DNA of 64,000 nucleotides, from contig NZ_CP046220.1 of NCBI RefSeq assembly GCF_012571605.1, forward strand, positions 64,318 through 128,317, given 5' to 3'. Origin of the DNA: Enterobacteriaceae endosymbiont of Macroplea appendiculata. GTDB lineage: Bacteria; Pseudomonadota; Gammaproteobacteria; Enterobacterales; Enterobacteriaceae. Both the position numbers and the translations under genes were made by a program. Shown piece after piece: positions 48,837 through 58,983 of this stretch (positions are counted from its first letter, which is position 1; each line of letters starts with the position of its first letter). The notes below the pieces were generated by a model. The model ran no database searches. It was not told the origin of the DNA and saw only the letters and a program-made list of their open reading frames with translations.

Positions 48837-49646
48837 ATGCGCATAATTGTAGTAACATCTGGTAAAGGTGGCGTAGGCAAAACTACTTCTAGTGCTGCGA
48901 TAGCAACTGGTTTAGCACAACATGGTAAAAAGACAGTTGTTATAGATTTTGATATAGGATTACGTAATCTTGATCTTATTATGGGTTGTGAAAGAAAAGT
49001 AATATATGATTTTATTAATGTTTTGCAAGGTGAAATAACACTACATCAAGCTTTAATTAAAGATAAAAATATTAGTAATCTATATATTTTACCTGCTTCA
49101 CAAACAAGAAATAAGGATGCTTTAACTTATCAAGGAGTGGAAAATATTTTTAAAATTTTGAATATTATGAATTTTGATTTTATAATATGCGATTCTCCTG
49201 CTGGAATAGAAAGTGGTGCATTAATTGCATTATATTTTGCAGATGAAGCTATTATTACAACTAATCCAGAAATTTCTTCTATTAGAGATTCTGATAGAAT
49301 ATTAGGTATCTTATCTTCTAAATCAAAACGAGCAAAATATGGTGAAGAACCTATTACAGAATATTTATTGTTAACACGCTATAATCCTGAAAGAGTATAT
49401 TATGGTGATATGTTAAGTTTAGATGATATTATTGATATTTTAGGTATTAAAATTATTGGGGTAATACCAGAAGATCCGTTAGTATTAAGAGCTTCTAATC
49501 ATGGTAAAAGTATTATTTTACATAACACATCTGAAGCAGCACAAGCATATAATGACACTGTTAAGCGTTTATTAGGTGAAAAGGTTTCTTTAAGATTTAT
49601 TAACTATAAAAGAAAGAGTTTTTTTAAACGTTTTTTTTGGAGTTAA
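48837..49646 (+). CDS. minD: Septum site-determining ATPase MinD
   Basis: MinD is a membrane-cycling ATPase that recruits MinC and is released by MinE. The 269 residues (E. coli 270) have the deviant Walker A GKGGVGKTT, DFDIGLRNLDL, and the C-terminal amphipathic targeting helix ending KSFFKRFFWS. It is highly conserved compared with MinC. minE starts two bases after the stop. Confidence 0.97.
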   Translation: MRIIVVTSGKGGVGKTTSSAAIATGLAQHGKKTVVIDFDIGLRNLDLIMGCERKVIYDFINVLQGEITLHQALIKDKNISNLYILPASQTRNKDALTYQGVENIFKILNIMNFDFIICDSPAGIESGALIALYFADEAIITTNPEISSIRDSDRILGILSSKSKRAKYGEEPITEYLLLTRYNPERVYYGDMLSLDDIIDILGIKIIGVIPEDPLVLRASNHGKSIILHNTSEAAQAYNDTVKRLLGEKVSLRFINYKRKSFFKRFFWS

Positions 49647-49648
49647 AA

Positions 49649-49930
49649 ATGTATTTTATAAATTTTTTTTTATCAAGAAAAAAAACAGCTGCAAATATTG
49701 CTAAACAAAGATTAAAAATACTTATTACAGCAAATTCTCATGTAAAAAATATATATCCTATATATATAACACAATTAAAACAAGAATTAGTAGATACAAT
49801 ATGCAAATTTATGAAAACTGATCCAAACATGATTAATATTATTTATAATAATAAAGGGAATACTTCACATTTAGTTTTAAATATAACTTTACCAAGTAAA
49901 AAAACTAATAAGGTCAAAAAACATGAGTAA
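49649..49930 (+). CDS. minE: Cell division topological factor MinE
   Basis: MinE stimulates the MinD ATPase and makes the Min system oscillate. From ATG 49649 it has 93 residues (E. coli 88). The N-terminal anti-MinCD/membrane part reads FFLSRKKTAANIAKQRL, and the C-terminal topological domain ends in LVLNITLPSKK. The start is supported by a GGAG inside the minD end 7 bases upstream; the frame also opens at a non-ATG codon at 49637. It converges with tsaB. Confidence 0.95.
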   Translation: MYFINFFLSRKKTAANIAKQRLKILITANSHVKNIYPIYITQLKQELVDTICKFMKTDPNMINIIYNNKGNTSHLVLNITLPSKKTNKVKKHE

Positions 49931-49934
49931 AATA

Positions 49935-50618
49935 CTATATAATATTTTTTATATAATTTATAGGATACGTTTTATATATACGTTTATTATTCATTAACAT
50001 ATTATTTATAATATAAACTATGTTTTTGATAGTAGATGTTTTTTTATATATAAAATATATTGTCAGATTATTATGAATTTTACTTGTAATATTATGTTTT
50101 GAAAAATCATATATATCTGATATTAACACCCATGATCCTTGTAAACACATAATATTTTTGATTACATTATTATAATGTAATATACATTCACTATTTTTAC
50201 CTAACCATAAACCTTTTTTAGTTCTTTTATATATAGCAAAATATACATAACAATAATTATATTTAATAATACTAATAATATTTCTTATGTTTGTACATTG
50301 CCAAGCTTGTTCTGCGCGTATCATTAAAGATGATACACCAATCTTAGGTATGTTTAATGCAAAAGATATTCCTTTAGCTGCTGCTACACCTACTCTAATA
50401 CTAGTAAAATTACCTGGACCTAATGCATATCCTAAAATATCAATATTTCTTAAAAATAGATGATGTTGTTGTAATAATTTTTGTATTAAAATAAATATAT
50501 ATTGTGTATGTGCATTAGGACTATATTGACGTACAGCAGTAATAATATTACCTTTTTGTAATGTCACAATACAATGTTTATTACATGTATTAATTGTTAA
50601 AATATTCTGATACATCAT
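49935..50618 (-). CDS. tsaB: tRNA threonylcarbamoyladenosine complex subunit TsaB
   Basis: TsaB (YeaZ) is the scaffold partner of TsaD in making t6A37 of ANN-decoding tRNAs. The 227 residues (E. coli 231) have ILTINTC at the start, NAHTQYIFILIQKLL, and GPGNFTSIRVGVAAAKGISFALNIPKIGVSSL, the best family signature. The C-terminal half is poorly conserved, as usual for this family. It converges with minE. Confidence 0.92.
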   Translation of the reverse strand: MMYQNILTINTCNKHCIVTLQKGNIITAVRQYSPNAHTQYIFILIQKLLQQHHLFLRNIDILGYALGPGNFTSIRVGVAAAKGISFALNIPKIGVSSLMIRAEQAWQCTNIRNIISIIKYNYCYVYFAIYKRTKKGLWLGKNSECILHYNNVIKNIMCLQGSWVLISDIYDFSKHNITSKIHNNLTIYFIYKKTSTIKNIVYIINNMLMNNKRIYKTYPINYIKNII

Positions 50619-50663
50619 AATTACTATTATTATTTTTTTTAAAATAGATTATATATAAATTTG

Positions 50664-50722
50664 TTGTGTTAAGCAAAAAATATGTTATAATTCTATAACA
50701 TTGCATTGTTATATGTAACAAT
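50664..50722 (+). promoter_or_regulatory. hslVU promoter with two tandem palindromes
   Basis: TTGTGT (50664-50669) and a perfect TATAAT (50686-50691) preceded by TG (extended -10) are 16 bases apart. The -10 box lies inside the palindrome TGTTATAATTCTATAACA (50683-50700), and a second palindrome, ATTGTTATATGTAACAAT, occupies 50705-50722. The first could be an operator and the second a 5'-end hairpin of the mRNA. No heat-shock (sigma-32) motif is evident. Confidence 0.5.
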
Positions 50723-50808
50723 AGATGTTATTTATTATAATAATAATGTTATTTATAAACTAAAACATTATCTAATTTTATAAGATAAAATTTTTATTAA
50801 GGCTTACC

Positions 50809-51342
50809 ATGACAACTATAGTATGTGTAAGAAGAGATAAAGAAGTAGTAATTGGTGGTGATGGACAAGCCACATTAGGTAATACAATTATGAAAGGTAA
50901 TGTAAAAAAAATTCGTAAATTATATAATGGAACAGTTATTGCTGGCTTTGCTGGTGGTACTGCGGATGCGTTTACATTATTTGAATTATTTGAACAAAAA
51001 TTAGAAATATTTCAAGGAAATTTAGTAAAATCTGCTGTAGAATTAGCTAAAGATTGGCGTACTGATAGAATGTTAAGAAAACTAGAAGCATTATTAGTAA
51101 TTGCAGATAAAATTACTTCTTTAATTATTACAGGCATTGGTGATGTTATACAACCAGAAAATGATATAGTAACAATAGGATCTGGCGGACCATATGCACA
51201 AGCTGCGGCTCGCGCTTTGTACGAAAACACTAATTTAAATGCATATGATATAGTTAAAAAATCTCTTGTAATAGCAGGAGATATTTGTATATATACAAAT
51301 CATAATTTTACTATTGAAACATTATTTTCTAAATCAGCATGA
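50809..51342 (+). CDS. hslV: ATP-dependent protease subunit HslV
   Basis: HslV (ClpQ) is the proteasome-like peptidase that works with HslU. The 177 residues start MTTIVCVRR, so processing exposes the catalytic Thr. [10 protein letters not shown], Lys in GNVKKIRKL and the [14 protein letters not shown] segment are conserved. It is very similar to the E. coli protein. hslU begins 14 bases after the stop. The unusual 190-base upstream region holds the promoter and palindromes. Confidence 0.97.
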   Translation: MTTIVCVRRDKEVVIGGDGQATLGNTIMKGNVKKIRKLYNGTVIAGFAGGTADAFTLFELFEQKLEIFQGNLVKSAVELAKDWRTDRMLRKLEALLVIADKITSLIITGIGDVIQPENDIVTIGSGGPYAQAAARALYENTNLNAYDIVKKSLVIAGDICIYTNHNFTIETLFSKSA

Positions 51343-51356
51343 GGAAAATGCTAGTT

Positions 51357-52676
51357 ATGTCTGAAATGACCCCCCGTGAAATTGTACATGAATTAGATAA
51401 ATTTATTATAGGACAAAATAGTGCAAAAAAAGCTGTAGCTATAGCTTTAAGAAATCGTTGGCGACGTATGCAATTAGATGAAAATTTGCGACAAGAAGTT
51501 ACACCTAAAAATATATTAATGATTGGACCCACTGGTGTGGGTAAAACAGAAATAGCACGACGTTTGGCAAAATTAGCAAATGCTCCATTTATTAAAGTAG
51601 AAGCTACAAAATTTACTGAAATTGGTTATGTTGGGAAAGAAGTAGATTCTATTATACGTGATTTAACTGATGCAGCTATTAAAATGATTAAAACTCAAGC
51701 TTTTAATAAAAATTGTTATCGAGCTAAAGAAATTGCTGAAGAAAAAATTGTTAATATTTTATTATCTAAAAAAAATAATATAGATAAAATACAAGATACT
51801 AAATTAATAAAACAAAAACTATTAATGCAACTTAGAGATGGACAACTAGATAATGAAGAAATTGAAGTAAATATTTCAAATACTCCTATGGGTATTGAAA
51901 TTATGGCTCCTCCTGGTATGGAAGAAATGACTAATCAATTACAATCATTATTCCAAAATTTTAGTGGTAATAAACAAAAGAAACGAATATTAAAAATAAA
52001 ACATGCTATAAAATTATTATTAGAAGAAGAAGCAAACAAATTAGTAAATAATGAAGAACTAAAACATAAAGCAATAGAATCTGTTGAACAAAATGGCATA
52101 GTTTTTTTGGATGAAATAGATAAAATTTGTCGACGTAGTAACAACATATCTTCTGATGTTTCACGAGAGGGTGTTCAAAGAGATTTATTACCTTTAGTAG
52201 AAGGTTGTACAGTATCTACTAAACATGGTATGGTTAAAACAGATCATATTTTATTTATAGCGTCAGGATCTTTTCAAATAGCTAAACCATCAGATTTAAT
52301 TCCAGAATTACAAGGAAGATTACCAATAAGAGTAGAATTAAAGGCTTTAACTACGCATGATTTCGAAAGAATTTTAATAGAACCTAATGCATCTATTACA
52401 ATGCAATATCAATCTTTATTAGCTACAGAACAAGTCTATATTAGTTTTACAAAAGATGGGATTAAACGGATTGCTGAATCTGCATGGAAAGTAAATGAAA
52501 CTACAGAAAATATTGGTGCACGTAGATTACATACTATACTAGAACACTTAATGTCTGATATATCATATAATGCGAGTGAGTATTTTAATAAAAATATTAT
52601 TATTGATAAAGATTATGTATGTAAACATTTAGATACATTAATTGCTAATGAAGATATGAGTAGATATATTCTTTAA
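51357..52676 (+). CDS. hslU: ATP-dependent protease ATPase subunit HslU
   Basis: HslU (ClpY) unfolds substrates for HslV. From ATG 51357 it has 439 residues (E. coli 443): [10 protein letters not shown] at the start, Walker [10 protein letters not shown] (57-65), an I domain (about 110-240), Walker [10 protein letters not shown], and sensor 2 in NIGARRLHT. The C-terminal tail ending SRYIL inserts into HslV. The frame opens upstream at 51339, overlapping hslV, but the family start favours 51357. Confidence 0.96.
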   Translation: MSEMTPREIVHELDKFIIGQNSAKKAVAIALRNRWRRMQLDENLRQEVTPKNILMIGPTGVGKTEIARRLAKLANAPFIKVEATKFTEIGYVGKEVDSIIRDLTDAAIKMIKTQAFNKNCYRAKEIAEEKIVNILLSKKNNIDKIQDTKLIKQKLLMQLRDGQLDNEEIEVNISNTPMGIEIMAPPGMEEMTNQLQSLFQNFSGNKQKKRILKIKHAIKLLLEEEANKLVNNEELKHKAIESVEQNGIVFLDEIDKICRRSNNISSDVSREGVQRDLLPLVEGCTVSTKHGMVKTDHILFIASGSFQIAKPSDLIPELQGRLPIRVELKALTTHDFERILIEPNASITMQYQSLLATEQVYISFTKDGIKRIAESAWKVNETTENIGARRLHTILEHLMSDISYNASEYFNKNIIIDKDYVCKHLDTLIANEDMSRYIL

Positions 52677-52771
52677 AAAATATGTAATTTAGTATTAATT
52701 AATTAGTATTTAATTGCAAGAATTATCTATTTTATTAATTTAATACTATTAAAATATAAATATATAAGTAA

Positions 52772-53386
52772 TTAATTTAAATGTCTCTTTTGTAAGACTT
52801 GAATTACATCATTAATACTAATATTATGATGTTGTAGTAGTACTATTAAATGATATAGTAAATCAGCAGTTTCTTCTATAATATCAGTTATACTGTTATG
52901 ATTAGCAGCAATGATTGTTTCAATTGCTTCTTCACCAACTTTTTGTGAAATTCTTTTAATACCACTATTAAATAAATTATGAGTATATGTTTTTTTTTTT
53001 GTAAAACATTGTTGTTTTTTATGTAATATTTTTTCTAATAAATATAAAAAAGTATAGTTAGATATTATCTGATTCTTGAAACAACTATAATAATTTAAAT
53101 GACATGTTTTATTTATTGGTTCTACTAAAATTAATAAAGTATCTTTATCACAATCAGTAGCAATGTTACACATATAAAGAAAATTACCAGTTGTTTCTCC
53201 TTTTGTCCATAAATTTTTGCGTTTTCTAGAAAAAAAAGTTACTTTTTTTGTTTCTAATGTTTGTTTTAAAGCTTGTTGATTCATAAAAGCATGCATTAAT
53301 ATTTGTCCAGATACTTTATGTTGTATAATCACAGGTATTAGACCATTAGTTTTTTCCCAATTTAATGCAGATATATTTATTAACAT
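52772..53386 (-). CDS. hisIE: Bifunctional phosphoribosyl-AMP cyclohydrolase / phosphoribosyl-ATP pyrophosphatase
   Basis: This natural enterobacterial fusion performs the second and third steps of histidine synthesis. The N-terminal cyclohydrolase (about 1-110) has [20 protein letters not shown] and the metal cysteines around CDKDT and [10 protein letters not shown]. The C-terminal HisE part has [14 protein letters not shown] and [12 protein letters not shown]. The 204 residues equal the E. coli size. The start overlaps hisF by 7 bases. It is the last gene of the his operon. Confidence 0.96.
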   Translation of the reverse strand: MLINISALNWEKTNGLIPVIIQHKVSGQILMHAFMNQQALKQTLETKKVTFFSRKRKNLWTKGETTGNFLYMCNIATDCDKDTLLILVEPINKTCHLNYYSCFKNQIISNYTFLYLLEKILHKKQQCFTKKKTYTHNLFNSGIKRISQKVGEEAIETIIAANHNSITDIIEETADLLYHLIVLLQHHNISINDVIQVLQKRHLN

Positions 53387-54159
53387 AACCTAATCTCTAT
53401 ATGTTTATTATGTAATTGTTTTTTTAAAATACTAATATTAACTATATTACCATGGAATATTGATGCTGCTAATGCGCCATCAACATTAATATCTTTATGA
53501 AAAACATCATAAAAATGACTAATTGAACCAGCACCTCCAGAAGCAATTAATGGTATTTTACATATTTTTCTAATTTTTTTTAATTGCAAAATATCATAAC
53601 CTCTACGTATACCATCTTGATTCATCATATTTAATACTATTTCACCAGCACCTAATTCTTGTACTTTTTGAACCCAATCAATAGTTTTCCAAGATGTTTT
53701 TTGAGTAAATTTAATATTACCTGTATATTTATATACATAATATTCTTTTGTATATATATCGTACCAAGAATCAATACCAACAACAACACATTGTTTGCCA
53801 AAATATTGTGATAATTGTGTTATTAATATAGGATCATTTAATGCAGGTGTATTTATAGATATCTTTTCTGCACCTAATTGTAAAATTCTTAAAGCATCTG
53901 TAATAGATTTTATGCCTCCAGCAACACAAAATGGTATATTAATAACATCAGCAATCTGAGTAATCCATTTCTTATCAACTGTTCTATTATCAATAGAAGC
54001 TGTAATATCATAAAAAACTAATTCATCAGCACCATCATAATAATATTTTTTAGCTAAATTAACAATATCACCAACATATTTATGTTGTTTAAATTGTTTT
54101 CCTTTTACTACTTTATTATCTAATACATCTAAACATGGTATAATCCTTTTTGCCAACAT
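53380..54159 (-). CDS. hisF: Imidazole glycerol phosphate synthase, cyclase subunit
   Basis: HisF uses ammonia from HisH to form imidazole glycerol phosphate and AICAR. It is a TIM barrel of 259 residues. Catalytic Asp11 is in PCLDV, and the second Asp is in [16 protein letters not shown] and ASGGAGS hold phosphate. The gene overlaps hisA by 31 bases, as translationally coupled pairs often do. Confidence 0.96.
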   Translation of the reverse strand: MLAKRIIPCLDVLDNKVVKGKQFKQHKYVGDIVNLAKKYYYDGADELVFYDITASIDNRTVDKKWITQIADVINIPFCVAGGIKSITDALRILQLGAEKISINTPALNDPILITQLSQYFGKQCVVVGIDSWYDIYTKEYYVYKYTGNIKFTQKTSWKTIDWVQKVQELGAGEIVLNMMNQDGIRRGYDILQLKKIRKICKIPLIASGGAGSISHFYDVFHKDINVDGALAASIFHGNIVNISILKKQLHNKHIEIRLC

Positions 54160-54875
54160 AAATTAGCCTCCTTAACAGTAAATTTTTTTTCTAATAACGC
54201 CTTCCCAATAATAATATTATGTATACCAATATTTTTTAATTTTAAAATATCATGTAATGTAGATATACCTCCAGAAGCTTGTAAATTAATTCCTGGATAT
54301 TTATACAATATTTCTTGATATAAATTTATATTTGGTCCTAAAAAAGTACCATCTTTAGTAATATCAGTACATAAAAAATTCTTAATACCGATTAATAAAG
54401 ATTTTTCTATTATATTTTCTAAATAAATATTAGATTTTTCTTTCCAACCATTTATATATACTATTTTATTATTATTTTTAATTTTAATATCTAAAGCTAA
54501 AATTATAGAATTTTTATATATATTACTCCAATATTTAACTAAATTAAAATTTTGTATAATAATAGAACCAAGAACAATTTGAGCTTGAGGTATAATATTG
54601 TGTATATTTTGTATATCTGTAGTACTACGAATACCGCCACCAATTTGTATAGGAATATTTATATTATTAAAGATTTTTTTAAATAATTTTGTCTGTTTAT
54701 TATTAGGATTTTTTGCTCCTTCTAAATCAACAATATGTAATTTTTGTGCACCTTGTAAAATATATGTTTTAATATAGAATTCTGGATCATGTAAATATGT
54801 TTGTTGTAAATTAAATTTACCTTGATGTAAGCGTACTACTTTACCTTTTATTAAATCAATAGATGGAATAATCAT
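54129..54875 (-). CDS. hisA: ProFAR isomerase HisA
   Basis: HisA performs an Amadori rearrangement in histidine synthesis. It is a TIM barrel of 248 residues (E. coli 245) with Asp7 in [16 protein letters not shown], the second catalytic Asp in LALDIKIK, and phosphate loops IGGGIRS and ASGGIST. It starts one base after the hisH stop. Confidence 0.96.
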   Translation of the reverse strand: MIIPSIDLIKGKVVRLHQGKFNLQQTYLHDPEFYIKTYILQGAQKLHIVDLEGAKNPNNKQTKLFKKIFNNINIPIQIGGGIRSTTDIQNIHNIIPQAQIVLGSIIIQNFNLVKYWSNIYKNSIILALDIKIKNNNKIVYINGWKEKSNIYLENIIEKSLLIGIKNFLCTDITKDGTFLGPNINLYQEILYKYPGINLQASGGISTLHDILKLKNIGIHNIIIGKALLEKKFTVKEANLCWQKGLYHV

Positions 54876-54876
54876 A

Positions 54877-55467
54877 TTATATTTTTAAAAAATTTTTAAT
54901 TAATTGTAAACCAGCTATACCAGATTTTTCTGGATGGAATTGCACACCAAAAAAATTTTTATATTGTATAATGGCACTAAAAAACTTATGATAATAACTT
55001 GTTGCTATAGTATATTGATTAGTATTTATTATATAACTATGTGAAAAATAAAAATAGGTTTGATTAGGTATATTATATAATATTGGAGAATCTTTACTAT
55101 AATTAATGGTATTCCAACCCATGTGTGGTACAGGTAAATGAGTGTTATTTATCATATTGACAGTATAATCTAAAATATTTAAGGTATGTATACCATTAGA
55201 TTCCATACTATATTTACCTAAAATTTGCATTCCTAAACATATACCTAATATATCTTTTTGACAAGAACAAATAATATGTATTAGATTATGAGTTTGTAAT
55301 GTATGCATTACTGATTTTACCGAACCTACTCCTGGTAAAAATATTTTATCAGCTTGCCTAATTTTATTAGGATTATTAGTGATTAATGCATTAAAACCAA
55401 TTTTTTTAATTGCAGATTGTAAAGAATACAAATTACCACAAGCTGTATTAATAATAATAATTTTCAA
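54877..55467 (-). CDS. hisH: Imidazole glycerol phosphate synthase, glutaminase subunit
   Basis: HisH makes ammonia for HisF. It is a triad glutaminase of 196 residues with nucleophile Cys77 in LGICLGMQ and His/Glu in VQFHPEKSG. LPGVGS supplies the oxyanion strand. It overlaps hisB by 4 bases (ATGA-type junction). Confidence 0.96.
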   Translation of the reverse strand: MKIIIINTACGNLYSLQSAIKKIGFNALITNNPNKIRQADKIFLPGVGSVKSVMHTLQTHNLIHIICSCQKDILGICLGMQILGKYSMESNGIHTLNILDYTVNMINNTHLPVPHMGWNTINYSKDSPILYNIPNQTYFYFSHSYIINTNQYTIATSYYHKFFSAIIQYKNFFGVQFHPEKSGIAGLQLIKNFLKI

Positions 55468-56528
55468 TATAGAATTCCTTTCGAACTTGGTATAGTAAAA
55501 TTTACAATACGTATAGCTTGTTTTAAAGTTTGTCCAAATACTTTAAACAAACTTTCAGCTTTATGATGATCATTATCACCAATTACTTTTAAATATATAT
55601 TAGATGACATAGAATATGATAACGAATAAAAAAAATGTTTTATCATTTCAGTACTTAAATCACCTACTTTTTGAAATTTAAATTTTGCATCATATTGTAA
55701 ATATGGTCTACCAGATAAATCTAAAGCACATTCTGCTAAAGATTCATCCATAGGTAATACAAAACCAAATCTTTGTATACCTAATTTATCTCCTAATGCT
55801 TTTAATAAAGCTGTTCCTAAAGTTAAAGCTGTGTCTTCAATAAGATGATGATCATCAATATATAAATCTCCTTGTGATTGTATATTTAAAGTACATCCTG
55901 AATGGATAGCTATTTGTTCTAACATATGATTAAAAAAATGTATCCCTGTATTTATTTTGTTCATATTAGTATGACTATCTAGTATAATTTCTGTATATAT
56001 AGATGTTTCTTTTGTATGCCTTGTAACGTGTGCATATCGTTTTATAGGTGTTAATTTTGTTATAATATCCATCCAATCCATTTTTTGATTATAATGGATT
56101 CCTTGTATACCTATATTTTTTGCTAAATCCATATCAACTACACGATCTCCAATAACATAGCTATTATTTTTATCTAAATTATTTAGATATAACTTTATCA
56201 TATCTATATTTGGCTTACGACATAAACAATTTTCTTTTTTATAATGTGGACATATATAAATACCATGAAAAAAAATATTTTGTGATTCTAAAATTTTTAA
56301 CATAAAATTATGTACCATGTAAAAATTTTTTTTAGAAAAATATTGTGTACCTAGTCCATCTTGGTTAGAAATCATAACTAATATATAAGATAATTTTCTT
56401 AATTGTGATAAAGCTAAAATAACGTTTTTTTGAAAACGTAATTTATTTATATCATCTACTTGAAAATTATCTTCTGGTTCGTGTATTATCGTACCATCAC
56501 GATCTATAAAAATAATTTTTTTTAACAT
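55464..56528 (-). CDS. hisB: Bifunctional histidinol-phosphatase / imidazoleglycerol-phosphate dehydratase
   Basis: The N-terminal HAD phosphatase has Asp9 and Asp11 in IDRDGT, SNQDGLGT, zinc-binding CPHYKKENCLC and GDRVVDMDLA. The C-terminal dehydratase (from about 165) has the metal-binding HFFNHML, DDHHLIED and DDHHKAES histidines. This fused form is typical of gammaproteobacteria; 354 residues compare with 355 in E. coli. Both active sites look intact. Confidence 0.97.
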   Translation of the reverse strand: MLKKIIFIDRDGTIIHEPEDNFQVDDINKLRFQKNVILALSQLRKLSYILVMISNQDGLGTQYFSKKNFYMVHNFMLKILESQNIFFHGIYICPHYKKENCLCRKPNIDMIKLYLNNLDKNNSYVIGDRVVDMDLAKNIGIQGIHYNQKMDWMDIITKLTPIKRYAHVTRHTKETSIYTEIILDSHTNMNKINTGIHFFNHMLEQIAIHSGCTLNIQSQGDLYIDDHHLIEDTALTLGTALLKALGDKLGIQRFGFVLPMDESLAECALDLSGRPYLQYDAKFKFQKVGDLSTEMIKHFFYSLSYSMSSNIYLKVIGDNDHHKAESLFKVFGQTLKQAIRIVNFTIPSSKGILY

Positions 56529-56559
56529 CTTATATATTCCCTAATACTAAAAACCAGTT

Positions 56560-58977
56560 TTATTGAATTAATAATTGTTGCAATACAACAATTATTTGTT
56601 TACATTCATGATATGTACCAATAGTTATTCTTAAACAATTTTTTAATTGTGTTATCTGATTTTGTTGTCTTACAATAATATTATGTTTTAATAAATAATT
56701 AAAAACATGTTGTACATTTATAAATTCAACTAAAATATAATTAGTAACACTAGGATAAATATGTTTTACAATATTTAAATATTTTAATTTTCTTATTAAC
56801 CATTCTCTATTTGCTATAATATTTTTAATATTATCAAATACTATACTTATATATGAACTATGTAATGCTTGTACAGCTATATCAGAAACTGGCTGTGGAA
56901 TAGGATATGGAGCAATAACTTTTTTTAAAGTATGTATAATACTATGGTATGCAATAATAAAGCCACAACGGAGACCTGCTAAACCAAAAGCTTTAGATAA
57001 AGTTCTTAAAACAATTACATTATTATACTGTGTAATTAATTTTAATAATGTATATGTATGACAGAATTCTATATAAGCTTCATCCAATACTATAATAATG
57101 TTATTGTTCACAAATTTTAATAATTTGATAATATCATTTTTATTAATTAAATTTCCAGTAGGATTATTAGGATTACATATATAAATAATTTTTATATTAT
57201 AATTATTTATTTTGTGTATTATTTTTTTTAAATTTAACTGAAAATTACATAAACATTTTACTGTGTAATATTTTACACCTAATATTTGCGCATTAATTTG
57301 ATACATGCCATATGTAGGAGGACAAAACATAATAGCATCATGGTATGGAATACAGAAAGTACGCATAATTAATTCAATACCTTCATCAGCACCTCTCGTA
57401 ATTAAAATATTATTGATATTAATATTAATATTAATGTATTTCATATAATAAAATTTTAATTTTTGTGGTTGAGGTTCAGGATATCTATTAAAAGTATTAA
57501 CTTTTAAATGAAATACATGATTTTTAGGTGATTCGTTTGCATTTAAAAGAATTTGTCGGCATTGTGTATTATGTAATAATCTAGCAGATTGGTAAGGTAA
57601 TAAATTAATAATATCATGACGTACGATCTTGTTAATAAAATGTTTATTTGTTTTAACAATATCATGTAATAGTTTATTTTGTAAAATATATTTTTTGCGT
57701 ATTGTAACTGCATTTTTATGACCTAACAATTTTTCTTGTTGTGCCATAATTTCTACTGTTTCAGCAATTTTCATAAAACCTTGTTTAGTTAATTTTTGGG
57801 TATAAATACGTTTTTGAAAATCTAATACTCCTAAACAAGAATAAGTTTTTGCATAACCATATGTAGGTAAAACATGGTTAGTACCAGTAGCATAATCTCC
57901 AACAGCTTCTGGTGCCCAATGGCCTAAAAAAATAGATGCAGCATTATTAATTTGAGATAAAATACGTTTATAATTATTACATTGTATAATTAAATGTTCA
58001 GGAGCATACAAATTTGCAATTTGTATACATTGCATCATATTTTTTGCAATTATAATATAACTATTTTTTAGAGATTGTTGTATATATTGTTGATTTTTGA
58101 TGACACTATATTGTGTATGTATATTTTTAAATACTTCATTAGCAATTTTAATATCTGTAGTAACAAGTATGACTTGTGAATCATTCCCATGTTCTGCTTG
58201 TGATATTAAATCAGCTATAATAAAATCAACATAAGCAGTATGATCAGATATAATCATTAGTTCTGATGGTCCTGCTGGCATATCGATAGCAGTATTAAAA
58301 GTATTAGATAAAGATATTTGTCGTTTTGCTTCTGTAACAAAGGCATTACCTGGACCAAAAATTTTGTTTACTTTTGGTATTGTTTCTGTACCATATGCCA
58401 TTGCAGCAATAGCATGTGCACCACCTATTTGGAAAATATTACTAATTCCACATAAAGAAGCAGCAAATAATATTTCATTAGATATTGGTGGTGGTGAACA
58501 TAAAATAATATTTTGACATAAAGCTAATTTAGCAGGTATGCCTAACATTAATACAGTAGAAAATAATGAAGAATTACCTCCGGGAATATATAGTCCTACT
58601 GTTTGTATAGGTTTATAAAGTTGTTGACAAAATATACCAGGTATAGTTTCAATTATTATTTCTTTTCTAATTTGTGTTTTATGAAATTTTTTTATATTCA
58701 AAAAAGCATTATAAATAGCTTTTTTAGTACTATTACTTATATAAGTTTTTGCATCATAAATTTGTTGTTTGTTAATTTTTAATTTTACGAGATTTATTTT
58801 ATCAAATAACAAAGTATAATTAATTAATGATTTATTACCTTGTTGTTTTACGGTTTGTAAAATATTTTTTACATCATCATATAACCTATGATTGAGTAAA
58901 CGTGCTGGACGCGTGAGAATTTTTTTTTGGTATATGGCATCACATTTATCCCAATAAATAATATTATTTGCAATCAT
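56560..58977 (-). CDS. hisD-hisC: HisD-HisC fusion: histidinol dehydrogenase joined to histidinol-phosphate aminotransferase
   Basis: One uninterrupted frame of 805 residues contains two enzymes that E. coli makes separately (434 + 356). Residues 1 to about 427 are HisD, with IPGGNSSLFSTVLM, the zinc-site Gln/His in SQAEHG and NHVLPTYGYA, ending at HKNAVTIR. After a linker of about 14-20 residues, HisC runs from about 450 (LLPYQSARLL) through CPPTYGMY, CNPNNPTG and the PLP Lys in RTLSKAFGLAGL to the end. No ATG, GTG or TTG in the HisC frame lies near the junction (57655-57696), so separate HisC initiation there is unlikely, although a rare ATT start is possible. hisG ends 6 bases upstream. 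Confidence 0.93.
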   Translation of the reverse strand: MIANNIIYWDKCDAIYQKKILTRPARLLNHRLYDDVKNILQTVKQQGNKSLINYTLLFDKINLVKLKINKQQIYDAKTYISNSTKKAIYNAFLNIKKFHKTQIRKEIIIETIPGIFCQQLYKPIQTVGLYIPGGNSSLFSTVLMLGIPAKLALCQNIILCSPPPISNEILFAASLCGISNIFQIGGAHAIAAMAYGTETIPKVNKIFGPGNAFVTEAKRQISLSNTFNTAIDMPAGPSELMIISDHTAYVDFIIADLISQAEHGNDSQVILVTTDIKIANEVFKNIHTQYSVIKNQQYIQQSLKNSYIIIAKNMMQCIQIANLYAPEHLIIQCNNYKRILSQINNAASIFLGHWAPEAVGDYATGTNHVLPTYGYAKTYSCLGVLDFQKRIYTQKLTKQGFMKIAETVEIMAQQEKLLGHKNAVTIRKKYILQNKLLHDIVKTNKHFINKIVRHDIINLLPYQSARLLHNTQCRQILLNANESPKNHVFHLKVNTFNRYPEPQPQKLKFYYMKYININININNILITRGADEGIELIMRTFCIPYHDAIMFCPPTYGMYQINAQILGVKYYTVKCLCNFQLNLKKIIHKINNYNIKIIYICNPNNPTGNLINKNDIIKLLKFVNNNIIIVLDEAYIEFCHTYTLLKLITQYNNVIVLRTLSKAFGLAGLRCGFIIAYHSIIHTLKKVIAPYPIPQPVSDIAVQALHSSYISIVFDNIKNIIANREWLIRKLKYLNIVKHIYPSVTNYILVEFINVQHVFNYLLKHNIIVRQQNQITQLKNCLRITIGTYHECKQIIVVLQQLLIQ

Positions 58978-58983
58978 ATAATT

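Noticed and set aside
52690-52748. A 9-base inverted repeat between hslU and hisIE as a terminator
   Set aside because: The arms are pure AT apart from one pair and are separated by about 41 bases; chance is likely.
57640-57690. An ATG near the hisD-hisC junction as a HisC start
   Set aside because: The ATG is in a different frame from HisC, and the HisC frame contains no standard start codon there.
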